A stretch of DNA of 64,000 bases from Martinezella tropici (GTDB lineage Bacteria > Pseudomonadota > Alphaproteobacteria > Rhizobiales > Rhizobiaceae): NCBI RefSeq assembly GCF_003287875.1, contig NZ_QMKK01000017.1:1-64000 (forward strand). The letters run 5' to 3'. Position numbers and translations under genes: made by a program. Below, one piece after another: positions 15,829 through 25,112 of this stretch. Position 1 is the stretch's first letter; every line of letters starts with the position of its first letter. The notes under the pieces were generated by a model. It searched no databases. It was not told where the DNA came from and saw only the letters and a list, made by a program, of their open reading frames with translations.

Positions 15829-16629
15829 ATGCTGCTGAATTTCGATCGTCTCGGCTGGTGGAAATATGTGCTGCTTGCCATCACCGTCCTGACCGCGGCC
15901 TTTCTTCTTCTTCCGATCCTGTTCATTGCAGCCTTGTCGTTCGGTTCATCGCAATGGCTGATCTTTCCGCCGCCGGGCTGGACCTGGCGCTGGTACGCAG
16001 AACTGCTTTCCGATCCGCAATGGCTGGCTTCCGCCTGGACGAGCTTCAAGAGCGCTTCGATCGTCACCGTGCTTTCGGTGCTGCTCGGCCTTGTGACATC
16101 CTTCGGCCTGGTGCGCGGGAAGTTCATGTTTCGCGATGCGCTGAAGGCACTGTTCCTGACGCCGATGATCCTTCCCGTCGTCGTCTTCGCCGTCGCTCTC
16201 TACGCCTTCTTCCTGCGAATTGGGCTGGGCGGCACCTTGGTCGGCTTCGTGTTGTCCCATCTTGTTCTGGCGCTCCCCTTTTCCATCCTCTCGATCGCTG
16301 GCGCGCTCGAAGGCTTTGACAAGTCGATCGAGGATGCCGCCGTGCTTTGCGGCGCGTCTCCGCTGGAGGCGAAGATCAGGGTCACGCTGCCCGCCATCAG
16401 CCATGGATTGTTCTCGGCTGCTGTCTTCTCGTTCCTGACGTCCTGGGATGAGGTGGTCGTGGCGATCTTCATGGCGAGCCCTACGCTGCAGACGCTGCCC
16501 GTCAAAGTCTGGGCTACGCTCCGGCAGGACCTGACGCCAGTGGTTGCTGCCGCCTCCACGCTTCTCATCCTATTGACGGTCATGTTGATGACGCTGGCCG
16601 CGACCGTGCGCAAGGTTCTAAAAAAATGA
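15829..16629 (+). CDS. ABC transporter permease (PotC-type)
   Basis: A 266-residue second permease, also with about six transmembrane segments and an EAA loop (AAVLCGASPLEAKIRVTLPA). The chosen ATG at 15829 directly follows the stop of the first permease; a 17-residue longer frame would overlap it. Its stop overlaps the ATPase start by four bases (ATGA). The KYVLLAITVLTAAFLLLPIL first helix is typical of PotC relatives. Confidence 0.9.
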   Translation: MLLNFDRLGWWKYVLLAITVLTAAFLLLPILFIAALSFGSSQWLIFPPPGWTWRWYAELLSDPQWLASAWTSFKSASIVTVLSVLLGLVTSFGLVRGKFMFRDALKALFLTPMILPVVVFAVALYAFFLRIGLGGTLVGFVLSHLVLALPFSILSIAGALEGFDKSIEDAAVLCGASPLEAKIRVTLPAISHGLFSAAVFSFLTSWDEVVVAIFMASPTLQTLPVKVWATLRQDLTPVVAAASTLLILLTVMLMTLAATVRKVLKK

Positions 16630-17705
16630 GCGAATCCTTCCTGAAGATCAAAGGCATCCGCAAGGAATATGGTCCCGTCGTCGCAGTTCACGATGTCAAT
16701 CTCGAGGTCACGCGCGGCGAGTTCCTGACCTTTCTCGGCCCCTCCGGCTCGGGCAAGAGCACGACGCTTTATATCCTCGCCGGTTTCGAGAGCCCAACCG
16801 AGGGCGATATCTTGCTGAACGGCGAGACGCTGCTGTCGACGCCATCGCACAAGCGGAATATCGGCATGGTGTTCCAGCGCTATACGCTATTTCCGCATTT
16901 GACTGTCGGAGAGAATATCGCCTTTCCGCTAAAGGTTCGCCGCAAATCCAAGGCAGAGGTCGACAGCCGGGTCAGGGAAATGCTCCGCCTTGTCCGGCTC
17001 GAAGGCTTCGAGGATCGCAAGCCCGCGCAGATGTCGGGCGGCCAGCAGCAGCGCGTCGCTCTTGCAAGGGCACTCGCTTACGATCCGCCGGTGCTTTTGA
17101 TGGACGAGCCGCTCTCGGCGCTCGACAAGAAATTGCGTGAGGAAATCCAGCACGAGATCAGGCGCATCCATCAGCAGACAGAGGTGACGGTCCTCTATGT
17201 AACCCACGATCAGGAGGAGGCGCTGCGCCTGTCCGATCGCATCGCCGTCTTCTCCAAGGGCGTCATCGATCAGATCGGCACCGGCCCGGAACTTTACGCC
17301 AATCCGCGCACGCGTTTTGTCGCTGAATTCATCGGCGATAGCGATTTCATCTCCTGCGTCCTGTTGTCGTCGGGCAATGGTCAGGCGACGATCTCGCTCG
17401 GTGGCCAAGCTGTGTTCGAGCATATTCCCGTGCATGGCCGCGCGGCTTCCGGCAGCAAGGCGGCGCTGATGCTGCGGCCTGAGCGCATTCGGCTGGGACA
17501 CGGCAATAGTGAGGGCAAAGGCCTTAGCGCCACCGTCAGTGACATCACCTTCCTCGGCAACAACGTGCATGTGGCAACGCAGACGGCGACCGGCGAAGCC
17601 CTGTCGGTGCGCCTGCCGTTTGGGCATGAGGCGATTTCGCAGTTGAGCCGCGGCGACAGCGTTCATCTCGAATTCGATCCCGGTGCTGCTCACGTGTTCT
17701 GCTGA
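16626..17705 (+). CDS. ABC transporter ATP-binding protein (PotA-type)
   Basis: A 359-residue ATPase. Walker A is GPSGSGKST, the signature is MSGGQQQR, Walker B is LLMDEPLSALD and the switch His is in YVTHDQEEAL. The C-terminal 110 residues form a TOBE-type regulatory domain (MLRPERIRLG), as in spermidine/putrescine importers. It is translationally coupled to the second permease and is the last intact gene of the operon that starts at 8553. Confidence 0.93.
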   Translation: MSESFLKIKGIRKEYGPVVAVHDVNLEVTRGEFLTFLGPSGSGKSTTLYILAGFESPTEGDILLNGETLLSTPSHKRNIGMVFQRYTLFPHLTVGENIAFPLKVRRKSKAEVDSRVREMLRLVRLEGFEDRKPAQMSGGQQQRVALARALAYDPPVLLMDEPLSALDKKLREEIQHEIRRIHQQTEVTVLYVTHDQEEALRLSDRIAVFSKGVIDQIGTGPELYANPRTRFVAEFIGDSDFISCVLLSSGNGQATISLGGQAVFEHIPVHGRAASGSKAALMLRPERIRLGHGNSEGKGLSATVSDITFLGNNVHVATQTATGEALSVRLPFGHEAISQLSRGDSVHLEFDPGAAHVFC

Positions 17706-17716
17706 AAAGTCGTTAT

Positions 17717-18076
17717 ATGAAGCTCGCTGATCCCTCGCTTTTCCGCCAGTCATGCCCGGTCTCCGATCTCGGCGCCGCGGAGACGGAGGAGGCGATCAGA
17801 TCGGCCGACATCGCGAAGAAGCTTCAGGCGAGCAAGACGGCCGGGGAACGGGCGCCCATTCTCAAGGCATCGCACTGCCTGATGATCGAAAATCGCGACG
17901 ATCTGGCGACGACCCCGACGCTGGAGCAGGGAAACCCTTGGCCTCGGCCAAAGTGGGATCGAAGAGACTGGCCTCAGGAAGCCTTAGCTGCCCTAAATCG
18001 GCTGAAGGAAATCGAACCTAACGGTGACATACGAAATCGGATCGAAGACTTATTAGCGAAAAAAGAGTTTCAATAA
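17717..18076 (+). pseudogene. Truncated succinate-semialdehyde dehydrogenase (gabD-like) fragment
   Basis: The reading frame begins MKLADPSLFRQ, the usual start of GabD, then jumps to MGAAE-like LGAAETEEAIRSAD and continues ERAPILKASHCLMIENRDDLAT and TLEQGNPW. Each piece matches the N-terminal 110 residues of GabD, with deletions between them. After TLEQG the frame leaves the family and ends at 119 residues, without the NAD-binding or catalytic parts. It is therefore a decayed N-terminal fragment, not an enzyme. It lies at the edge of the catabolic operon, next to an insertion-sequence remnant. Confidence 0.75.
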
Positions 18077-18198
18077 ACTGCAGAAAATTTCAGCTAGATC
18101 AAGCCTTTGGCTTGCTGACGAAGCTCGCATAGAGGGAGTTTTCTTGATACCAAGGTCGCGGGTCCTGATCCCATCACATCAAACGAATACTTTTGATG

Positions 18199-18480
18199 AG
18201 CGATGTTAAACGGCGCCATTTTCGGAGCAAGGTGATCTTGTGGGCGGTGCGCCGGTATCGCCGCTACGGGTGAGTTACCGTGATCATCCAGCAGATGATA
18301 GGCGGGCGCGGTGTGTCCGTCGATCATTCTAGGATATATCGCTGGGCCCAGAAATGTGCGCCAAAGATTGAAAAGCGGCTGCGCCGGCCGCAATCGACGA
18401 GTTGGCGGGTCGATGAAACCTATGTGAAGGTTCGTGGTAAATGGACATATCTGTACCGCGCTGTCGACAAGTCGGCAACG
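18199..18480 (+). pseudogene. Truncated IS6-family transposase (second, different copy)
   Basis: Plus-strand codons read RHFRSKVILWAVRRYRRYG, then a stop where a one-base deletion broke the frame, then MIGGRGVSVDHSRIYRW, IEKRLRRPQSTSWRVDE and VKVRGKWTYLYRAVDKS. This is the N-terminal half of an IS6/IS240-type transposase including the first catalytic Asp region (WRVDETY). Similarity stops abruptly after VDKS at about 18480, a few bases before the alcohol dehydrogenase stop. It belongs to a different IS6 subgroup from the remnant at 4982. Confidence 0.82.
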
Positions 18481-18506
18481 CGATATAGTCCTCAGACGGA
18501 GGCGTC

Positions 18507-19589
18507 TCACACCTGAAACAATTTACCATCTGTTACCGGCTTCGCGGTCGTGATCGGCATGGTGAAATCCAGAACCATTCGACCCTCGATCTTGCCGGCC
18601 TTGAGCTTGGCAAAGATTGCATTGATGTCGCTTAACGGCGCTTTGGTGATATCCGCCTTGACCTTGCCGTCGGCTGCAAAGGCAATGGCCTCGTCCAGAT
18701 CGCGGCGCGTCCCGACGATCGAGCCGCGCAAGGTGATTCGCTTGAGCACAACGTCGAAGATCGGGGTAGGGAATTCGCCCGGCGGCAGGCCGACGAGGGC
18801 GACCGTGCCTTTGCGGCGCACCATTTGGAGTGCCTGGGAGAAGGCCGGCGGCGAGACGGCTGTTACCAGAATGCCGTGTGCTCCGCCGCCGGTCGCCTTA
18901 AGGACGTCGGCTATTGCGTCAGGCGACCGGGCGTCGATCGCGACATCGGCGCCCGTCGCACCCGCCAGAGCTAGCTTCTCCGGTGCGACATCGAGTGCCA
19001 CGATCTTAAGGCCCATCGCCTTTGCATATTGGATTGCGATATGGCCGAGGCCACCGATGCCGGAAATTGCCACCCATTCGCCCGGACGGGCTTCGGTTTC
19101 CTTCAGTCCTTTGTAGGTGGTGACGCCAGCGCACAGAATAGGGGCGATCTGCGCAAAATCAACGTTGGCCGGAAGCCGTGCGGTGAAGGCCGCCGAGGCG
19201 ATGACATATTCGGCAAAGCCGCCGTCGCAACTGTAGCCGGTATCATGCTGGTGCTCGCACAGGGTCTCCCAGCCTGTCTCGCAATATTCGCACCGCATGC
19301 AGGCGTCATGCAGCCAAGCGACCCCGACCGGATCGCCTTCCTTGAAATCGGTCACTCCCGGCCCAAGCGCCGCGACGACGCCGGCAACTTCATGGCCTGG
19401 AATAAACGGCGGTGACGGTCTCACGGGCCAATCGCCGTCCGCTGCGTGGAGGTCCGTATGGCAAACACCGCAGGCAATGACCTTGACGAGAAGCTCGCCC
19501 GGTCCGGGAACCGGCACCGGCACATGCTCTATCACAAGCGGCTCACCGAACCGGCGCACGACCGCCGCCGCCATTGTCTTTGCAATCAT
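18507..19589 (-). CDS. adhP: Zinc-dependent alcohol dehydrogenase
   Basis: A 360-residue medium-chain dehydrogenase, most like AdhP-type ethanol/propanol dehydrogenases. Catalytic zinc residues appear in GVCHTDLHAADGDW and PGHEVAG, and structural-zinc cysteines in CMRCEYC...LC. The NAD-binding GIGGLGHIAIQYAKAMG follows. The start is the ATG at 19589, seven bases after GGAG; a GTG one codon earlier is also in frame. A FixK/FNR-like box lies 66 bases upstream. Under low oxygen it would interconvert acetaldehyde and ethanol and re-oxidise NADH, fitting the phosphoketolase/acetate kinase genes next to it. Confidence 0.9.
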   Translation of the reverse strand: MIAKTMAAAVVRRFGEPLVIEHVPVPVPGPGELLVKVIACGVCHTDLHAADGDWPVRPSPPFIPGHEVAGVVAALGPGVTDFKEGDPVGVAWLHDACMRCEYCETGWETLCEHQHDTGYSCDGGFAEYVIASAAFTARLPANVDFAQIAPILCAGVTTYKGLKETEARPGEWVAISGIGGLGHIAIQYAKAMGLKIVALDVAPEKLALAGATGADVAIDARSPDAIADVLKATGGGAHGILVTAVSPPAFSQALQMVRRKGTVALVGLPPGEFPTPIFDVVLKRITLRGSIVGTRRDLDEAIAFAADGKVKADITKAPLSDINAIFAKLKAGKIEGRMVLDFTMPITTAKPVTDGKLFQV

Positions 19590-19654
19590 CACTCGTCTCC
19601 TTCATCCATTTCAAAGTTGATGAGGCGAGACTAGCCGTAACGGCAATGCCGACC

Positions 19655-19668
19655 ATGACATAGATCAA
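19655..19668. promoter_or_regulatory. FixK/FNR box upstream of adhP
   Basis: ATGAC-ATAG-ATCAA, one mismatch from TTGAY-N4-RTCAA, 66 bases ahead of the adhP start on the minus strand. It is one of the boxes in this window. Confidence 0.6.
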
Positions 19669-19790
19669 CGCTCAATATTCAGTCCAATGACAGCCTCGTT
19701 CGAATGGGTCTAGTAGATCGTGTTTGAATGCTTACGACAACGTCACCTACCATGCTGGAGCCGATCCCGGTCCCTCGATGAAGCATCGCT

Positions 19791-22205
19791 TCAGGACAAA
19801 CGATCCCCATTGTCGCCATAGGGCCATTTCCAATTGCTGATTTCCGGCATGTCTTCACCGTATTGGCGAATGTAGCGACCGTGCTCTTCGAGCTTGTCGC
19901 GGAAAAGCTGGATCACATCCCGTGCCTTTTCCTTGAGACCCGGCACGCGCTCGATCGCCTCGATGGCAAGATGGTAGCGGTCAAGCTCGTTGAGAACGGT
20001 CATGTCGAAGGGCGTCGTCGTGGTTCCTTCCTCGATGAAGCCGCGGACATGGAAGTTGCGGTGGTTGGTGCGCCGATAGGTGAGGCGGTGGATCAGGTAG
20101 GGGTAGCCATGATAGGCGAAGATGACCGGCCGATCCGGTGTGAAAAAGCCGTCGAAGATCTCGTCGGCGAGACCATGAGGATGCTGTTCGCTCGATTGCA
20201 GCGCCATCAGATCGACGACGTTGACAACGCGGATCGACAATTCCGGGATATTCTGGCGGAGAAGATCGACGGCAGCGAGCGTCTCCATGGTGGGGACATC
20301 GCCGGCGCAGGCCATGACCACATCCGGTTCGATCGCGTTCTGTTCGTTACAGGCCCAATGCCAAATGCCGATGCCGGCTTCGCAATGCTTCGCCGCTTCA
20401 TCCATCGACAGCCATTGCAGCTCCGGTTGTTTGCCGGCGACGATGACGTTGATGCGGTCATAGGTTTTCAGGCAGTGATCCCCGGTCCATAACAGCGTAT
20501 TGGCATCCGGCGGCAGGTAGATGCGCACGGTGTCGGCTCTTTTGTTGGCAACAACATCGATGAACCCCGGATCCTGATGGCTGAAGCCATTATGGTCCTG
20601 TCGCCAAACGTGCGAAGTCAGAAGGTAGTTCAGCGAGGAAATCGGTTTGCGCCATGGCAGTTCGCGCGACACCTTCAACCATTTGGCATGCTGGTTGAAC
20701 ATGGAATCGATAATGTGGATGAAGGCTTCATAGCAGGAGAACAGACCATGGCGCCCGGTGAGCAGATAACCTTCCAGCCATCCTTGGCATAGATGCTCGC
20801 TGAGGACCTCCATGACCCGGCCGTCTCGGGCAAGGCTAACGTCATAGGGTTTCATCTCCTCCATCCAGACACGGTCGGTCACTTCAAAGACGCTACCGAG
20901 ACGGTTGGATTCCGTCTCGTCTGGGCCGAAGATGCGGAAGTTGGCGTGATCGGCATTGAGGGTCAGGATGTCGCGCAGATAATGGCCAAGGACCTCGGTT
21001 GATTGCGCCATTGTTCGGCCGCGCTCCTCGACGGCAACCTTATAGTTGCGAAGATCAGGCACAACGAGTTCACGGCGCAGCAGCCCGCCATTGGCATTTG
21101 GATTGGCGCCCATGCGGCGTTTCCCTTTCGGCGCCAGTGCAGATAATTCCTCTTTCAAGCGCCCGTCGGCGTCGAAAAGATCCTGCGGATCATAGCTGCG
21201 CATCCAGTCTTCCAGGATTTTTCGATGGCTGGCGTCCTCGCGGCAGTTGGAAACCGGCACCTGATGCGCCCGCCAGAAACCCTCGACTTTCTTGCCGTCG
21301 ACTTCCTTCGGTCCCGTCCAGCCTTTCGGGCTTCTCAGCACGATCATTGGCCAACGCGGGCAGAAATTGCCGGGAGCGCCGGTGCGGGCCTCAGTCTGGA
21401 TGGCGCGAATGCGGTCGAAGACCTGTTCAAAGGTCGCAGCCATCGCTTGATGCATATGGTGCGGGTCAGAACCTTCGACGAAGAACGGTTCGTAGCCATA
21501 GCCGATGAAGAGATGACGCAGGTCCTCGTCGGTGTCGCGACCAAGGATGGTCGGATTGGCGATCTTGTAGCCATTGAGATGGAGGATGGGCAGCACGGCG
21601 CCGTCGCGGGCCGGATTGAGGAACTTGTTGGAATGCCAGCTGGCGGCCAACGGACCGGTTTCAGCTTCGCCGTCGCCGACGACACAGGCGGCGATCAGGT
21701 CGGGATTGTCGAGGACGGCGCCATAGGCATGAACCAATGCATAGCCGAGCTCGCCGCCCTCGTGGATCGATCCCGGAGTTTCGGGGGCGGCGTGGCTGGG
21801 AATGCCGCCGGGAAAGGAAAACTGACGGAACAGTTTGCGCACGCCGTCCGCATCTTCGGAAATGTCCGGATAGATTTCGCTATAGGTGCCTTCGAGATAG
21901 GTGTTGGCGACCATGCCGGGGCCGCCATGGCCAGGCCCGCAAATATAGATGATATCGAGATCGCGATCGAGGATGATCCGGTTGAGGTGGGCGTAGATGA
22001 AGTTGAGCCCTGGTGTCGTACCCCAGTGGCCAAGCAGGCGCGGCTTGATATGCCCGGCCTGTAGCGGCTCGCGCAGTAGCGGATTGTCCAGCAGGTAGAT
22101 CTGGCCGACCGAGAGGTAATTGGCGGCGCGCCAATAGCGATCGATGAGGTCGAGTTCGGCGGCGTTGAGTGGATGCGCAAAAGTTGCGCTTGGCTGCTTA
22201 TCCAT
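19791..22205 (-). CDS. xfp: Phosphoketolase (xylulose-5-phosphate/fructose-6-phosphate)
   Basis: An 804-residue thiamine-diphosphate enzyme that splits xylulose-5-P or fructose-6-P with phosphate into acetyl-phosphate and glyceraldehyde-3-P or erythrose-4-P. Diagnostic stretches are [28 protein letters not shown] and the cofactor motif [17 protein letters not shown]. The ATG at 22205 has GGAG eight bases before it; a further in-frame ATG nine codons upstream has only a weak site. It follows acetate kinase on the same strand, so acetyl-phosphate would be turned into acetate and ATP. A FixK/FNR box overlapping the acetate kinase stop gives it a possible promoter of its own. Confidence 0.95.
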   Translation of the reverse strand: MDKQPSATFAHPLNAAELDLIDRYWRAANYLSVGQIYLLDNPLLREPLQAGHIKPRLLGHWGTTPGLNFIYAHLNRIILDRDLDIIYICGPGHGGPGMVANTYLEGTYSEIYPDISEDADGVRKLFRQFSFPGGIPSHAAPETPGSIHEGGELGYALVHAYGAVLDNPDLIAACVVGDGEAETGPLAASWHSNKFLNPARDGAVLPILHLNGYKIANPTILGRDTDEDLRHLFIGYGYEPFFVEGSDPHHMHQAMAATFEQVFDRIRAIQTEARTGAPGNFCPRWPMIVLRSPKGWTGPKEVDGKKVEGFWRAHQVPVSNCREDASHRKILEDWMRSYDPQDLFDADGRLKEELSALAPKGKRRMGANPNANGGLLRRELVVPDLRNYKVAVEERGRTMAQSTEVLGHYLRDILTLNADHANFRIFGPDETESNRLGSVFEVTDRVWMEEMKPYDVSLARDGRVMEVLSEHLCQGWLEGYLLTGRHGLFSCYEAFIHIIDSMFNQHAKWLKVSRELPWRKPISSLNYLLTSHVWRQDHNGFSHQDPGFIDVVANKRADTVRIYLPPDANTLLWTGDHCLKTYDRINVIVAGKQPELQWLSMDEAAKHCEAGIGIWHWACNEQNAIEPDVVMACAGDVPTMETLAAVDLLRQNIPELSIRVVNVVDLMALQSSEQHPHGLADEIFDGFFTPDRPVIFAYHGYPYLIHRLTYRRTNHRNFHVRGFIEEGTTTTPFDMTVLNELDRYHLAIEAIERVPGLKEKARDVIQLFRDKLEEHGRYIRQYGEDMPEISNWKWPYGDNGDRLS

Positions 22206-22265
22206 GTGGTCGCTCCAATTCAATATGGTCATTCGTCAGCCTACCGCGAACCACGCGATAGGCGG

Positions 22266-22279
22266 TTGATCTGGATCAC
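22266..22279. promoter_or_regulatory. FixK/FNR box upstream of xfp
   Basis: TTGAT-CTGG-ATCAC, one mismatch in the last base. It overlaps the ackA stop codon and lies 60 bases before the xfp start, suggesting an internal oxygen-responsive promoter. Confidence 0.6.
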
Positions 22280-23463
22280 TCAGCCGCCAAAACTGACAGC
22301 GCTTCATTGGCGATGATCTGCTCCTCGTCCGTTGCGATGACGAAGGTCGCGACAGGGCTTGCCGATGTGCTGATGATGGGCCCGCTAGTGGCGTTCGCAT
22401 TATCGTCGAGGGCGACGCCCAGCCATCGCAGGCGACCGCAGATCGCAGCCCGAATTTCCGGCTGGTGTTCGCCGATCCCGGCGGTAAAAACGATGCCGTC
22501 AAGGCCGCCCAGCGTTGCCGCCATACGGCCAATTTCTCCCGCAATGCGCAAGGCAAGGAGATCGATCGCTTCGCGCGCCTCAGTGCGCTCGTCCTTCAGG
22601 AGATCGCGCGTGTCGCCGCTAATACCCGACACGCCAAGCAGGCCTGAGCGATGATAGAGCATCTCCTCAAGGTTGCGCAGCGTCCGGCCTTTCGGCCCGA
22701 GAAGATGCAACAGCACGCCGGGATCGAGAGCGCCGCAGCGTGTTGCCATCGGTATGCCGTCGAGCGTTGAAAATCCCATGCTGCAGTCACGGCTTTCGCC
22801 GCCATCGAGGGCGCACAGGCTCGCACCACTGCCGAGATGCGCGACAATCACCTTGCCCGCGGCCACCTTCGGTGCGCGCGCTCGTAGTTCCGTGGCGATG
22901 AAAGCATGGGAAAGACCATGAAATCCGTAGCGCTTGATCCCCTGATCGTGCAGTGCACGGGGCAAGGCAAATCGGCGAACTAGATCGCTCTGGGTTGCGT
23001 GGAAGGCTGTATCGAAGGAGGCCGTCTGCGCTAGCGTCGGTCGTAGATGTTTGACCGCACGGATCAGGCGGAGCGCCTGAGGCTGGTGCAAAGGCGCGAG
23101 CGCGGTCAACTGGTCTATATCGCCGATGCTAGTCTCGTCGAGGCGAATGGGACCGACGAACCGCTCGCCGCCATGTACGACACGATGACCGACAGCCCGC
23201 ACGGCATCCATGTTGAAATGCCTGCCGAGTGTTTCGAATGTTTCGGCGATGACATTGCGCAGATCCTCACCGCCTTCGGCGTGTATGAACGTGTCGAAGA
23301 CTGCCGGTCCTTCCGTCAGATGAAGCGACAGCGGGCGCCTGCTGAAGTCGACCAAACCCTTGCCGATGCGACGTGCTCCGTTCACATCACATTGGAATAA
23401 ACCGATCTTGAGCGTTGACGAGCCCGCATTGAATGTGAGCAGCAACTTGGCGTCAGTCATCAT
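22276..23463 (-). CDS. ackA: Acetate kinase
   Basis: A 395-residue acetate kinase of the ASKHA fold (acetyl-phosphate + ADP to acetate + ATP). Landmarks are the N-terminal TFNAGSSTLKIGLF, VGHRVVHGGERF, the DTAFHATQ active-site segment, RYGFHGLSH and the adenine-pocket VFTAGIGEHQP. The start is either ATG 23463 or the adjacent ATG 23460; GAAGG lies just upstream. It is the first gene of the ackA-xfp pair. Two FixK/FNR boxes lie in the divergent region to uspA, so expression probably rises when oxygen falls. Confidence 0.95.
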   Translation of the reverse strand: MMTDAKLLLTFNAGSSTLKIGLFQCDVNGARRIGKGLVDFSRRPLSLHLTEGPAVFDTFIHAEGGEDLRNVIAETFETLGRHFNMDAVRAVGHRVVHGGERFVGPIRLDETSIGDIDQLTALAPLHQPQALRLIRAVKHLRPTLAQTASFDTAFHATQSDLVRRFALPRALHDQGIKRYGFHGLSHAFIATELRARAPKVAAGKVIVAHLGSGASLCALDGGESRDCSMGFSTLDGIPMATRCGALDPGVLLHLLGPKGRTLRNLEEMLYHRSGLLGVSGISGDTRDLLKDERTEAREAIDLLALRIAGEIGRMAATLGGLDGIVFTAGIGEHQPEIRAAICGRLRWLGVALDDNANATSGPIISTSASPVATFVIATDEEQIIANEALSVLAAE

Positions 23464-23611
23464 GGTTCCTTCGGTTGGAAATCAGCTGCCAACGATTAAG
23501 CCGAGACAGTCGGCTGCGATGAAATGTTGCGCCGAGTTTCCACCCAATCCGGAGAGCTTGACCAAGCTTGAATACAGCCATCGCTTCTAAGGCTGGCCTC
23601 CGCCTTTTGCA

Positions 23612-23625
23612 TTGACCCACATCAA
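23612..23625. promoter_or_regulatory. FixK/FNR box, ackA/usp divergent region (ackA-proximal)
   Basis: TTGAC-CCAC-ATCAA, a full match to TTGAY-N4-RTCAA, 149 bases upstream of ackA. Confidence 0.75.
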
Positions 23626-23663
23626 GCTGTGTGACGCCAGCGATCGATCTTCGATCCGGGGTG

Positions 23664-23677
23664 TTGACCAAGATCAA
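23664..23677. promoter_or_regulatory. FixK/FNR box, ackA/usp divergent region (usp-proximal)
   Basis: TTGAC-CAAG-ATCAA, a full match, 67 bases upstream of the universal stress protein start. This is a typical class II distance when a leader of about 25 bases is allowed. Confidence 0.78.
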
Positions 23678-23744
23678 GGCGCAGCGCCCGCCGGTGCATA
23701 AACTCAGGCCCATCGAACAACGAGTTCAAACAGGAGGTGTGACC

Positions 23745-24578
23745 ATGCAAGCGAAGACCATTTTGAGTGTCATCGGCGTCAATCAAGATGATGACGATCT
23801 GCGTTCCGCAATCGAATTGTGCCGGGAGGCGAAAGCCCATTTGTCCGTGCTGGTGACGGCACTCGCTGCTCCGCCGATCGGCGGACATGGCGAAGTGACG
23901 TCCACGGTATGGTTCGAGGAGCGTGAGCGTCAGACGGAAGATCTTCGTCGGAAGGTCGCTGCTACCAACGCCATTCTGCAGGCGGATGATGTTTCATTCG
24001 ACGTAAACAGCCTCTTTACGGAATACGGATGGGCGGAGAATGAAATCGGAGACCGGGCGCGCTATGTCGACCTGACGCTGATCGGCGGCGGCTTTCTGGC
24101 CCATGACGACATGCGGCAGGAAATTTTGAACGGAGCCCTGTTTCGGTCGCCGGCGCCGATCCTTCTTGTGCCGAAAGGGCATGCCGCTTCTCTTCGCCCG
24201 AAAACGGTCTTGGTTGCGTGGGACTCTCGCAACGAGGCGAGCATGGCCGTGCGGGCTGCGATGGACCAGCTGATTGCGGCCGATAGCGTGTGTGTCGCCA
24301 TGGTCGATCCATCCGCGACGATCGGCAGCAACGGCGAAGAGCCTGGAGCCGATGTCGCGACCTTCCTAGCACGGCATGGAATCCGGGTCTCGGTGGATGT
24401 CTTGCCCAGCGGCGGGCGTGCTGTCGCGGACGTGCTGCGTCAGCATGCGATCGATATCGGTGCCGAACTGATTGTCATGGGTGCTTACGGGCATTCGCGG
24501 GTGCGTGAGTGGATCTTCGGAGGGACGACGCGCTCCATGCTCGAGCAGACGCCCGTTCCGTTGATGATGACACGCTGA
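23745..24578 (+). CDS. Universal stress protein, two tandem Usp domains
   Basis: A 277-residue protein made of two UspA-like halves. The second half has the nucleotide-binding pattern MGAYGHSRVREWIFGGTTRSML, in which G-x2-G-x9-G spacing is met; the first half is degenerate. The start at 23745 follows a strong AGGAGGTG, so the longer upstream frame is discarded. It has the same length and layout as the protein at 61397. A FixK/FNR box lies just upstream. Such proteins accumulate in growth-arrested or oxygen-limited cells. Confidence 0.88.
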   Translation: MQAKTILSVIGVNQDDDDLRSAIELCREAKAHLSVLVTALAAPPIGGHGEVTSTVWFEERERQTEDLRRKVAATNAILQADDVSFDVNSLFTEYGWAENEIGDRARYVDLTLIGGGFLAHDDMRQEILNGALFRSPAPILLVPKGHAASLRPKTVLVAWDSRNEASMAVRAAMDQLIAADSVCVAMVDPSATIGSNGEEPGADVATFLARHGIRVSVDVLPSGGRAVADVLRQHAIDIGAELIVMGAYGHSRVREWIFGGTTRSMLEQTPVPLMMTR

Positions 24579-24646
24579 CACCCAATTGGCTCATGACCCC
24601 GCCGACAGGTGTGGTCGATTGCCTTTATTCTTGGAAAGGAAGAAGA

Positions 24647-25087
24647 ATGGCTGGCACTTATGTTATCGCCGCGCTGCGGCCGGATCAGATCGTGCAAGCC
24701 TATCCTCTTGTCCAGGCAGCAGTTCCAAACCTTGGCATGGTTGCATGGCGCCGGATGGCATCCGACGCCAATCGCCACGACGAAATCCTCGTCGCGGTCA
24801 ACCCTCGAGGCTACATTCAGGGCCTAAGCATCTATAGGCCCTGCGATCATCCCGCCGTCGGGCTGCTGCTTGACGTCATTTTTCTGATTGTCGCAAGTGC
24901 AGCTGATGAACGTGGCATTGCGCAAACCCTATTGGCGAGCATTCGATCGCGGGCCAGGGAACTCAAGTACAACCAAATTAGATTCTGGAATCAAAATCCG
25001 GGCAATTGGGAACAGATGCACGACGAGGAGCGCGTTTATCGATTGGATCACGGGCTTATGATGTTCTGCAACGAAAGGGACCGATGA
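24647..25087 (+). CDS. GNAT-like acetyltransferase-fold protein
   Basis: A 146-residue protein with the strand-helix order of the GNAT fold. A central ILVAVNPRGYIQGLSIY pair of strands is followed by VGLLLDVIFLIVAS and a helix-start segment DERGIAQTLLASIRSRARE, which resembles the acetyl-CoA pyrophosphate loop region. The classical Q/R-x-x-G-x-G/A motif is only approximate (ADERGIAQ), so catalytic activity is uncertain. AAGGAAG precedes the ATG at 24647. It lies 68 bases after uspA on the same strand and may be co-transcribed under the same FixK/FNR box. Confidence 0.6.
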   Translation: MAGTYVIAALRPDQIVQAYPLVQAAVPNLGMVAWRRMASDANRHDEILVAVNPRGYIQGLSIYRPCDHPAVGLLLDVIFLIVASAADERGIAQTLLASIRSRARELKYNQIRFWNQNPGNWEQMHDEERVYRLDHGLMMFCNERDR

Positions 25088-25112
25088 GGATTCGTTCGCA
25101 GCGAGGTCGCCT

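Noticed and set aside
4982-18480. Composite transposon formed by the two IS6-family remnants
   Set aside because: The remnants come from different IS6 subgroups, both are decayed, and I found no matching terminal repeats or target duplications.
21225-22064. A 279-residue open frame on the plus strand inside xfp
   Set aside because: Antisense to a clear phosphoketolase, with no family features.
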